From: Candidatus Doudnabacteria bacterium RIFCSPHIGHO2_02_FULL_46_11
Lineage (GTDB): Bacteria > Patescibacteriota > Doudnabacteria > UBA920 > 2-02-FULL-46-11
Direction of reading: 5' to 3'
Length of the DNA: 5,088 nt
NCBI GenBank assembly: GCA_001779955.1
Contig: MFES01000038.1
Span: 42,220-47,307 of the forward strand
The notes beneath the pieces are model-generated. The model searched no databases. It was given only the letters and a program-made list of their open reading frames with translations, and was not told the DNA's origin. Below, piece after piece: positions 1 to 5,088 of this stretch. Both the position numbers and the translations under genes were made by a program. Position 1 is the stretch's first letter. Every line of letters starts with the position of its first letter.

Positions 1-1
1 A

Positions 2-61
2 AAAAAAGCCATGGTGAATAGCTTATTGATAAAGAAGTTAGGAAATAGTATACTGCTGTAG
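2..61 (+). CDS. Possible C-terminal tail of an upstream gene (partial)
   Basis: This frame is open from the left edge and ends at TAG (59-61), two bases before the secD ATG. If it is real, it is the last 19 or so residues of an upstream protein, basic then hydrophobic, and secD would be the next gene of an operon. It could instead be a 16-codon frame starting at ATG 11, or chance. It overlaps a good promoter match at 26-54, which argues a little against coding. No product can be named. Confidence 0.2.
   Translation, partial: KKAMVNSLLIKKLGNSILL
26..54 (+). promoter_or_regulatory. Predicted sigma-70-type promoter of secDF
   Basis: TTGATA (26-31) and TATACT (49-54) each match five of six bases of the housekeeping consensus and are separated by exactly 17 bases. 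Transcription would be expected to start about seven bases beyond the -10 box, around 61-62, which is only two or three bases before the secD ATG at 64. The mRNA would therefore be leaderless or nearly so. The alternative is readthrough from an upstream gene with this match being fortuitous. Confidence 0.5.
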
Positions 62-63
62 AA

Positions 64-1380
64 ATGTCTAGAACCCGCCTGTATTTCTTGTTCTTATTCG
101 TATTACTGCTCATCGCGGGCAGTCTTTTTGTTGCCACTCCGGCCGGTACGACCCTCGCCGGTTTGAGAAATAAGTTTGACTTTCACCTTGGCCTAGACCT
201 CAAAGGCGGCTCGCAACTTATCTACGAAGGAGATTTAAAGGATATTGCCGGAGAACAAAAGAGTGAGGCCATGGAATCCCTACGCTCGGCCATTGAGCGC
301 CGCATTCAGGGCAAGACCGGCGGCGGCTTGGGCGTTACCGAGCCGCTTATCCAAATAGCCGGCGACGACAGGCTCATTGTGGAATTGCCGGGCCTAGCTG
401 ATATTAACCTGGCTATTCAGGTTATCGGCCAAACTCCGTTCCTCGAGTTCCGTGAAATACCGGCAGGCCAGGCTAGTGACATTTCTGATAACCCTGAAGA
501 ATGGGCACGAACAGGCTTAACCGGAAAAAATTTGGATAGCGCGGCCGTTGAATTTGACCCGCAAAGCGGCCGCCCCGTCATTTCATTGCAATTTGACGGT
601 GAGGGAGCCTCGCTTTTTGAAGACATCACCAAGCGGAACGTTGGCAGGCCAATAGCCGTTTTTTTGGACAATGAATTGCTCCAGGCACCGACTGTGCAAT
701 CAACCATAGCCGGTGGACAGGCTATCATATCAGGAGATTTTTCCATTGATGATGCCAAGTTAATTGCCACTCGATTGAACTCCGGCGCTTTGCCGGTGCC
801 AATCAGGCTTATCGGCCAACAGACGGTTGGCGCAACGCTTGGCGAAAGCTACTTGGAGAAAAGCGTATTAGCCGGACTAATAGGCTTTCTCGCTATTTTT
901 CTTTTCATGATAATTTTTTACCGCCTGCCCGGGCTCATTGCCTCCGTTGCCTTAACCATATACATTCTGCTGTCATTAGCCGTCTTTAAACTGCTTTCCC
1001 TAACTCTGACCTTGGCAGGCATCGCCGGGTTTATTTTATCGATAGGAATGGCCGTCGACGCAAATATTCTCATTTTCGAGAGAGTAAAAGAAGAGTTGCG
1101 CCTGGGTAAAGACATTAAGCAGTCCCTTCATGAGGGTTTCACCAGAGCCTGGCTCTCGATCAGGGACAGCAACGTTTCCACCTTAATTACAACTTTTATT
1201 TTGGGCTATTTTGGCACAAGCATCGTACGCGGTTTTGCAGTAGCTCTATCAGTCGGTGTTATACTTTCGATGTTTACGGCCATCACCGTAACCAGAACCT
1301 TACTATTCCTTTTCCTGGGAAGAAAAAATAAAGCATTAACGAGGCCTTGGCTTTACGGGGTAAGAGGTATGGCTAAATAA
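64..1380 (+). CDS. secD: Protein translocase subunit SecD
   Basis: SecD is the inner-membrane partner of SecF. Together they use the proton gradient to finish protein export through SecYEG on the outer face of the membrane. The 438-residue protein shows the family order: an N-terminal membrane segment (about 6-24), the GLDLKGG signature (43-49), an external P1 region with VTEPLIQIAGDDRLIVELPG (91-110) and PIAVFLDNELLQAPTV (196-211), then the ALPVPI lead-in (242-247) and five further membrane segments between about 265 and 418. GMAVDANILIFER (328-340) carries the conserved membrane Asp (D332) linked to proton flow. The external region is about 240 residues, far shorter than in the roughly 615-residue E. 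coli protein, but no core motif is missing. ATG 64 is the first possible start, because the frame is closed by TAG at 46-48; no Shine-Dalgarno sequence lies at normal distance. secF follows after one base. Confidence 0.97.
   Translation: MSRTRLYFLFLFVLLLIAGSLFVATPAGTTLAGLRNKFDFHLGLDLKGGSQLIYEGDLKDIAGEQKSEAMESLRSAIERRIQGKTGGGLGVTEPLIQIAGDDRLIVELPGLADINLAIQVIGQTPFLEFREIPAGQASDISDNPEEWARTGLTGKNLDSAAVEFDPQSGRPVISLQFDGEGASLFEDITKRNVGRPIAVFLDNELLQAPTVQSTIAGGQAIISGDFSIDDAKLIATRLNSGALPVPIRLIGQQTVGATLGESYLEKSVLAGLIGFLAIFLFMIIFYRLPGLIASVALTIYILLSLAVFKLLSLTLTLAGIAGFILSIGMAVDANILIFERVKEELRLGKDIKQSLHEGFTRAWLSIRDSNVSTLITTFILGYFGTSIVRGFAVALSVGVILSMFTAITVTRTLLFLFLGRKNKALTRPWLYGVRGMAK
1362..1367 (+). promoter_or_regulatory. 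Probable ribosome binding site of secF inside secD
   Basis: AAGAGG lies within the last codons of secD, 14 bases before the secF ATG, which is longer than the usual 5-9. Because secD stops one base before the secF start, translation of secF is more likely to depend on ribosomes finishing secD (termination-reinitiation), with this motif helping. That would keep the two subunits near equal amounts. Confidence 0.4.
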
Positions 1381-1381
1381 T

Positions 1382-2272
1382 ATGTTGGATGTAGTTAAGT
1401 CGAGAAATATTTGGTTTGTCGCCTCCGGTATAATCATTGCCGCCGCTTTGTTGATGGCTATCTTTTTTGGTCTCAACCCAGGTATTGATTTTCGAGGCGG
1501 GAGCCTTTCAGAAATTAAATTTGAACAACAGTCGCCGGAGACCAGCCAGATACACGAAAAAATCGCCGGGCTTGATTTAGGTGCTGTTAATATTCAAAAA
1601 ACAGACAGGGGCAGTTATATAATACGCAGTCACGAGCTCAACCAGGAACAACACGGCGCCCTGAAGGACAAATTAACCGCCGATTTTGGAAATTTAAATG
1701 AACTTAAATACGAAAGCATAGGCCCGACCATCAGCGGCGAGGTAACCCGAAGGGCCTTCTACCAACTAATTCTGGTATCTTTAGGCATACTGGCTTACAT
1801 TGCCTGGGCCTTCCGCAGAGTGCCGCGACCACTCTCATCGTGGTGGTTTGGGGCAGCGGCAATTATAGCCTTAGTCCACGATCTCCTGATAGTGATAGGC
1901 GTCTTTGCCCTACTGGGCAAATTGGCGCAGGTCGAAATTGACGCCCTCTTTGTTACGGCCCTGCTGACCGTTCTCGGCTTTTCAGTACACGACACAATAA
2001 TTGTTTTTGATCGCATACGAGAAAATTTGAAAAAACTAACAGGCGAAACTTTTTCCGGCGTGGTATCGAGAAGTATTAATCAAACTTTGGTTCGTTCGAT
2101 TAACACCTCGACCACAGTAGTTTTTGTGCTTGTAGCGTTACTCCTTTTTGGGGGTGAGAGCATCCGATATTTCGTTCTGGCTTTGCTTATCGGAGTCGCA
2201 GTCGGTACTTATTCCTCCATATTCATTGCCAGCCCGCTCTTATATGTATTTCACCGTAAAAAACTTTCCTAA
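1382..2272 (+). CDS. secF: Protein translocase subunit SecF
   Basis: SecF pairs with SecD in the Sec accessory complex of the cytoplasmic membrane. The 296-residue protein has a first membrane segment (about 10-30), the GIDFRGGSL signature (34-42), a short external P4 domain (about 43-115), the family motif IGPTISGEVTRRA (113-125), and five more membrane segments: about 127-144, 153-178, 184-206, 244-258 and 262-288. LGFSVHDTIIVFDRIREN (198-215) contains the conserved Asp (D204) corresponding to the proton-path Asp of the family, and SINQTLVRSINTS (231-243) is the usual cytoplasmic loop before segment five. Length is close to normal for SecF (about 300-320). It begins one base after the secD stop, so co-transcription and translational coupling are expected. 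The gene ends at TAA and is followed by an intrinsic terminator, marking the end of the secDF unit. Confidence 0.97.
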   Translation: MLDVVKSRNIWFVASGIIIAAALLMAIFFGLNPGIDFRGGSLSEIKFEQQSPETSQIHEKIAGLDLGAVNIQKTDRGSYIIRSHELNQEQHGALKDKLTADFGNLNELKYESIGPTISGEVTRRAFYQLILVSLGILAYIAWAFRRVPRPLSSWWFGAAAIIALVHDLLIVIGVFALLGKLAQVEIDALFVTALLTVLGFSVHDTIIVFDRIRENLKKLTGETFSGVVSRSINQTLVRSINTSTTVVFVLVALLLFGGESIRYFVLALLIGVAVGTYSSIFIASPLLYVFHRKKLS

Positions 2273-2306
2273 AGCACAATTTAACGGGTTTGAGAGTGTT
2301 TTTAGG
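2268..2306 (+). other. Imperfect hairpin spanning the secF stop codon
   Basis: CCTAAAGCAC (2268-2277) can pair with GTGTTTTTAGG (2296-2306), giving about ten pairs including one G-U pair and one bulged base (2299). The loop of about 18 bases covers 2278-2295. The secF TAA lies in the 5' arm. The hairpin ends one base before the terminator stem, so the two would sit side by side in the mRNA. It may stabilise the 3' end of the transcript or be a chance pairing; stability was not computed. Confidence 0.35.
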
Positions 2307-2307
2307 G

Positions 2308-2328
2308 CACGGCTAGCCGTGTTTTTTT
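2308..2328 (+). terminator. Intrinsic terminator after secF
   Basis: CACGG (2308-2312) and CCGTG (2317-2321) form a perfect five-pair stem around a CTAG tetraloop, followed by seven T residues (2322-2328). It lies 35 bases past the secF stop. There is no matching T-tract in the other direction, so it should act only on + strand transcription. It separates the secDF unit from the next promoter. Confidence 0.85.
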
Positions 2329-2339
2329 CATACCTTTTT

Positions 2340-2352
2340 ATACCCTTATTAA
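2340..2352 (+). repeat. Direct repeat, copy 1 (upstream of the promoter)
   Basis: ATACCCTTATTAA occurs here and again at 2410-2422, with start positions exactly 70 bases apart, one copy on each side of the promoter at 2366-2394. This copy ends 13 bases before the -35 box. The sequence is AT-rich but has a distinctive CCC core, and the bases on both sides differ, so it is a discrete 13-base repeat. A regulator-binding role is inference. Confidence 0.6.
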
Positions 2353-2365
2353 TCTAACCATAATG

Positions 2366-2394
2366 TTGACATAGTATAAAACCTATGCTATGCT
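2366..2394 (+). promoter_or_regulatory. Strong extended -10 promoter of the second operon
   Basis: TTGACA (2366-2371) is a perfect -35 box. After 17 bases comes TATGCT (2389-2394), matching four of six -10 positions and preceded by TG at the extended -10 position (2386-2387). Transcription would start near 2401, giving a leader of about 39 bases before the ATG at 2440. An alternative -10, TATATA (2394-2399), also has a preceding TG but lies 22 bases from the -35 box. CATAG (2370-2374) and two CTATG copies (2383-2387, 2388-2392) form small inverted repeats within the promoter. Confidence 0.75.
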
Positions 2395-2409
2395 ATATAA
2401 AATCTCAAA

Positions 2410-2422
2410 ATACCCTTATTAA
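2410..2422 (+). repeat. Direct repeat, copy 2 (in the mRNA leader)
   Basis: This is the second copy of ATACCCTTATTAA. It falls inside the predicted 5' leader, just downstream of the expected transcription start and two bases before the purine-rich stretch GAGAG (2425-2429) that is the likely ribosome binding site of the next gene. In this position it could act on DNA as an operator or on RNA; neither is shown by the sequence. Confidence 0.6.
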
Positions 2423-2439
2423 GCGAGAGTTTAAGCATT

Positions 2440-3570
2440 ATGAACAACCAAAATATGGCAGGCGAAGAGGGGGCCGTGCGGGCTAGTATCCTGGATACTA
2501 TTCTGGGCGCGGAACAGCTCTCACAGCTGCAAAATTTCGACCCAAAGGCTCTAATTACCTCTATGTTTGAGGTGCTTGATGAGCGCTCGCAAAATATTTT
2601 GCGCAAGCGTTATGGTTTGGACGGTACGGAAGGCGCTACCCTAGAGGCTATCGGCCAGGAACTAAACCTTACGCGGGAAAGAATCAGACAGATAGAAAAA
2701 GAATCGTTAAAGAAACTGCGCGAGCGCAAACGCCACCCGCAGCTTACGGCGGCGCATCAGCTTTTGACAAATGTGCTTAACGAGCATGGTAGCGTCATGC
2801 ATGAAAATGACATGATTGCGACTTTGTTAATGTCAGGCCGCACCTCACAGCAAGAGTCGGCCGTGGTTTTCATCCTTGAACTCGAAGAGTCTTTCGAAAA
2901 GCTGCGCCATGACGATTACCACCCGTCCTGGTACTTGCGCGGCTTCGATTTGAGCCTGTTGCATGAGATGATTGATGAAATGACAGAAGTTTTAGACACC
3001 GAAGCCGCCACAATGAATGATGATGAGCTGCTTCATAAGGTAAAACAGCGCCCCCACTATCAGAAAAAACAGCCTTTCTACAACGAAAAGGCCCTGCGCA
3101 ACTACATAACCATTTCCAAAAAGATTAAATATAATCCCTTCGGCCACGTCGGCCTTTCTGCCTGGACGTCTATTTCGCCGAAAGACGTAGGCGACAAGGC
3201 CTTTCTCGTAATGAAACATCACAATAAGCCGGAGCACTACTCTAAAATCACGGAGCTTATTAACAATGCCAAGTTTGACAACAAGACCGCCTACAAGGAA
3301 ACCGTCCACAATGAGCTTATAAAAGACAAGCGTTTTGTTTTGGTCGGCCGCGGAATTTATGCCCTCTCTGAATGGGGTTACAAGCCCGGCATTGTTGCTG
3401 AAATCATAACCGAAGTTCTGAAGAAGGCAGGCAAGCCTCTTACTCGCGATGAAATAATGAATGAAGTCTTAAAACAACGTATCGTTAAAAAGAATACCGT
3501 TCTGGTTGGTCTGTCCAACAAGAAACGTTTCGCTAAAGTAGAGAAAGATAAATACGCCCTGGTGCAATAA
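2440..3570 (+). CDS. Sigma region 4 / HARE-type winged-helix transcription factor
   Basis: This 376-residue protein starts with a clear sigma-70 region 4 (about 36-98): LDERSQNILRKRYGL (46-60), then a helix-turn-helix with recognition helix LTRERIRQIEKESLKKLR (77-94), the part of RpoD-like factors that reads the -35 box. Regions 2 and 3, needed for -10 recognition and melting, are absent, so it is not a complete sigma factor. The rest looks like consecutive winged-helix units: about 105-166, 172-242, 250-312 and 318-375. The third (YSKITELIN at 267-275, then RFVLVGRGIYALSEWG at 298-313) resembles the HARE-HTH domain of the RNA polymerase delta subunit. The likely role is a DNA- and/or polymerase-binding regulator in the cytoplasm; its targets are unknown. 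ATG 2440 is preferred over ATG 2455 because GAGAG lies ten bases upstream of it. The gene has its own strong promoter and is followed after 57 bases by a membrane-protein gene, with no terminator seen between. Confidence 0.85.
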   Translation: MNNQNMAGEEGAVRASILDTILGAEQLSQLQNFDPKALITSMFEVLDERSQNILRKRYGLDGTEGATLEAIGQELNLTRERIRQIEKESLKKLRERKRHPQLTAAHQLLTNVLNEHGSVMHENDMIATLLMSGRTSQQESAVVFILELEESFEKLRHDDYHPSWYLRGFDLSLLHEMIDEMTEVLDTEAATMNDDELLHKVKQRPHYQKKQPFYNEKALRNYITISKKIKYNPFGHVGLSAWTSISPKDVGDKAFLVMKHHNKPEHYSKITELINNAKFDNKTAYKETVHNELIKDKRFVLVGRGIYALSEWGYKPGIVAEIITEVLKKAGKPLTRDEIMNEVLKQRIVKKNTVLVGLSNKKRFAKVEKDKYALVQ

Positions 3571-3599
3571 AAAGCCAAATTGTTCGCGCCATAAAACCT

Positions 3600-3606
3600 A
3601 AGGAGG
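3600..3606 (+). promoter_or_regulatory. Strong but distant Shine-Dalgarno sequence
   Basis: AAGGAGG is the best ribosome binding site in the window, yet it ends 21 bases before the ATG at 3628 that opens the long reading frame. It ends 13 bases before another ATG at 3620. No ATG, GTG or TTG lies between this site and 3628 in the long frame, so the start cannot be moved upstream to fix the spacing. Confidence 0.55.
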
Positions 3607-3619
3607 CCGGCAAATCAAA

Positions 3620-3631
3620 ATGTACCGATGA
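3620..3631 (+). other. Possible three-codon leader frame overlapping the next start
   Basis: ATG-TAC-CGA-TGA encodes Met-Tyr-Arg and stops on a TGA that overlaps the ATG at 3628 as ATGA, a typical reinitiation arrangement. It is nearer than the main start to the strong AAGGAGG at 3600-3606. If ribosomes begin here, they would terminate directly on the main start codon. A frame this short can easily arise by chance. Confidence 0.25.
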
Positions 3632-4869
3632 ATATATTCGAAGGCCAATTTCTGGCAGACGTAATGACGCAAACCTTTGTTGGGCTTTCGTCTGATTTTG
3701 AATTTGCTTTAATTCACGGCGCTTGGGCATTCTTTGCTTTGTACCTGTTTTACGCCATGTTTTATATACGCTTCCACCATAAAAACGACGAATTTTTGGC
3801 GCGGGCGGAATGGGTATTTTTACGCGTGTCAGTGCCGGAAATGCCCTCACCCAGTATCATGGCGGCCGAGCAGATGTTTACCCAGATGCATGGTACGAAA
3901 AAACCAATTGACTGGCGGCAACACTGGGTTTTGGGTGAACAGCGCCTCAATTTTTCTTTTGAAATAGTATCGCTCGGCGGCGTTATCAGATATATCATCC
4001 GTACCGCCCGGGAAGATGTTGAGGCGGCCAAGGCGGCAATATATTCGCAGTATCCAGATGCCGAGTTGGCGGAAGTCGGGGATTATATGGACGCTATAAA
4101 AACGCCCTACGGCCCCGACTCAAGCTATGATTTTTGGGGTTGTGATTTCAGGCTTGATAAACCAGATTGCTATCCAATTAAGGTTTTTGAAAATTTTGAG
4201 CACCGCGCGGCCGAAACAATTTTAGACCCGTTGGCCGGTTTATTGGAGGCCATGGCCAACATTGAGCCTGAAGAAATTATAACCGTGCAAATTTTGGCCG
4301 TACCTGACGACGAAGACTGGAAAGAAGCGGGCCTAAAGGAAGTCGAGCGCTTAAAAGGCATTAAAGGCTCGGCCGCGGAAAACCCGGACCTCGAGCGTGC
4401 GCCCTACAGCCTTATGATGCACTTGTCGGAAAAGGACAAGGAAGTCATTAACGGCATTCAAAAAAAGTTAAGCAAGTTATCCTTCAAGGCAAAAGTTCGC
4501 GTGCTTTATATTGCGCCAAGGGATAAATTCCGAAAAAAAACTCGTTTATCCACTATAGTTGGCTCAATACGACAATTTTCGGTTGCGGACATGAACAGCC
4601 TAAAGCAGAATTTATGGACCGAAACGCTTGTGCCGACCCGCGTTGCGGAAAGGTTTGAAGGCAAGCATAACGCCGAGGTGTTGCTTTGGAAAAAAAGAGA
4701 ACTTATCAAAAATTTTAAAAAGCGCGACCTGTGGGGCGGGCGAACGTACCATCTCTCGACCGAAGAATTGGGCAGCCTTTTCCATTTCCCGCTTGAGGAC
4801 GTACGCAAAACTTCAATTGAGAAAATTGAGGCCAGAAAGGGCGAGCCTCCGGTCAATTTACCCGTATAA
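3628..4869 (+). CDS. Membrane-anchored partner of a VirD4-like ATPase (DUF8128-like)
   Basis: The 413-residue protein has one membrane segment (about 28-47) followed by RFHHK, which by the positive-inside rule puts the short acidic N-terminus outside and the large C-terminal part in the cytoplasm. No signal peptidase site is evident. Features of the soluble part include LRVSVPEMPSPSIMAAEQMF (65-84), a region about 104-150 of mixed strand and helix (SFEIVSLGGVIRYIIRTARE at 110-129), a lysine-rich helical stretch (about 262-305), and HLSTEELGSLFHFP (375-388) before a proline-rich end, EPPVNLP (406-412). From memory, the EEL..LFHFP element followed by PP.NLP precedes the motor domain in type IV secretion coupling-like ATPases of CPR bacteria, where I recall the name DUF8128. 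Here the protein stops and the ATPase starts 15 bases later as a separate gene, so the two probably work as one membrane complex. The exact function and substrate are unknown. Confidence 0.8.
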   Translation: MNIFEGQFLADVMTQTFVGLSSDFEFALIHGAWAFFALYLFYAMFYIRFHHKNDEFLARAEWVFLRVSVPEMPSPSIMAAEQMFTQMHGTKKPIDWRQHWVLGEQRLNFSFEIVSLGGVIRYIIRTAREDVEAAKAAIYSQYPDAELAEVGDYMDAIKTPYGPDSSYDFWGCDFRLDKPDCYPIKVFENFEHRAAETILDPLAGLLEAMANIEPEEIITVQILAVPDDEDWKEAGLKEVERLKGIKGSAAENPDLERAPYSLMMHLSEKDKEVINGIQKKLSKLSFKAKVRVLYIAPRDKFRKKTRLSTIVGSIRQFSVADMNSLKQNLWTETLVPTRVAERFEGKHNAEVLLWKKRELIKNFKKRDLWGGRTYHLSTEELGSLFHFPLEDVRKTSIEKIEARKGEPPVNLPV

Positions 4870-4884
4870 TAGAGAGTATCAGAC

Positions 4885-5088
4885 ATGGCAGATAATCCAA
4901 CCAATGACGACATAACCTATTTTGCCAAAGCAAACTTTCGCAACCGCGAACAGGTTTTTGGCATTCGCCGCGACGACCGTCGCCGGCACATGTACATAAT
5001 CGGAAAAACCGGCGTTGGCAAGACCACCATGCTGGAAAATTTGGCCATTCACGACATCAAGGGCGACGAAGGCCTGGCTTATTTCGAC
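4885..5088 (+). CDS. Type IV secretion-type DNA-binding ATPase (VirD4/HerA-like), N-terminal part
   Basis: Only the first 68 residues are present; the frame stays open to the window edge. After a short lead comes ITYFAKANFRNREQVFGIRR (10-29), then DDRRRHMYIIGKTGVGKTT (30-48), which contains a complete Walker A P-loop (GKTGVGKT, 40-47; lysine K46). DRRRHMYIIGKTG next to the P-loop is typical of the VirD4/TraG/HerA-FtsK group of hexameric motors that move DNA or DNA-protein complexes at the membrane. The last residues (LAYFD) begin the strand that normally leads to a DPHG motif, which lies beyond the edge, as do Walker B and any helical all-alpha domain. ATG 4885 follows GAGAG (4872-4876) by eight bases. 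No membrane segment precedes the motor, fitting the idea that the upstream 413-residue protein supplies the anchor. The partner enzyme, relaxase or pilus, is not visible. Confidence 0.85.
   Translation, partial: MADNPTNDDITYFAKANFRNREQVFGIRRDDRRRHMYIIGKTGVGKTTMLENLAIHDIKGDEGLAYFD

Noticed and set aside
1..24. Possible hairpin AAGC...GCTT next to the A-tract at the left edge, as a terminator
   Set aside because: Only four pairs with an 11-base loop and no T-tract on the plus strand; the part that could complete a minus-strand terminator is outside the window.
417..770. A 117-codon minus-strand frame inside secD
   Set aside because: It is fully antisense to a region of secD that encodes conserved family motifs, and has no separate promoter or family signature.
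2148..2357. A 69-codon plus-strand frame overlapping the end of secF
   Set aside because: It is out of frame with secF for most of its length and runs through the intrinsic terminator, so it is a frame shadow.
3533..3850. A 105-codon minus-strand frame across the gap between the regulator and membrane-protein genes
   Set aside because: It overlaps two convincing plus-strand genes and their ribosome binding site; its composition is low in structure and it has no recognisable family features.
4506..4913. A 135-codon minus-strand frame opposite the end of the 413-residue gene
   Set aside because: It lies entirely antisense to a well-supported gene and runs into the start of the ATPase gene. 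Its translation is serine/arginine-rich with no recognisable motif.
1..5088. Recoded TGA, as in some CPR lineages
   Set aside because: All four complete genes end in TAA and none needs an in-frame TGA to be read through, so the window gives no support for an altered code.
1..5088. CRISPR array, tRNA, rRNA, insertion sequence or attachment site
   Set aside because: No regularly spaced repeats, cloverleaf-like segment, terminal inverted repeats or transposase motifs were seen; the only clear repeat is the 13-base pair around the promoter.

Overview
The window looks like a piece of chromosome from a Candidate Phyla Radiation (Patescibacteria) bacterium, most likely of the Parcubacteria type. 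This is inferred from protein style and gene content, since there is no rRNA or other phylogenetic marker here. The reasons are: separate and very compact SecD and SecF; a lone sigma region 4 fused to winged-helix/HARE-type domains; and a membrane-anchored protein followed at once by a VirD4/HerA-like ATPase, a pairing I recall as common in these genomes. All genes lie on the + strand, spacing is tight, all four complete genes end in TAA, and no in-frame TGA is needed, so the sequence gives no sign of a recoded TGA.

Layout. Positions 1-63 hold a good sigma-70-like promoter and possibly the last codons of an upstream gene. secD (64-1380) and secF (1382-2272) form a two-gene unit separated by one base. 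It encodes the proton-driven accessory part of the Sec translocon and is closed by a clear intrinsic terminator (2308-2328). The 167-base gap 2273-2439 also carries a strong extended -10 promoter flanked by two copies of a 13-base direct repeat.

That promoter should drive a second unit: a 376-residue DNA-binding protein (sigma region 4 plus apparent tandem winged helices, 2440-3570), a 413-residue single-pass membrane protein (3628-4869), and the 5' end of a P-loop ATPase related to type IV secretion coupling proteins (4885 to the window edge). The last two look like the N-terminal and motor halves of one membrane-attached DNA or protein translocation machine. The first is probably a transcription regulator, whether of this operon or globally cannot be told from sequence.

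No tRNA, rRNA, CRISPR array, insertion sequence or prophage signature was seen. The most notable points are the sigma4-only multi-winged-helix protein sitting in front of the translocation pair, the unusual translation start of the membrane protein (strong Shine-Dalgarno far upstream with an overlapping three-codon reading frame), and the apparently leaderless or near-leaderless secD transcript.
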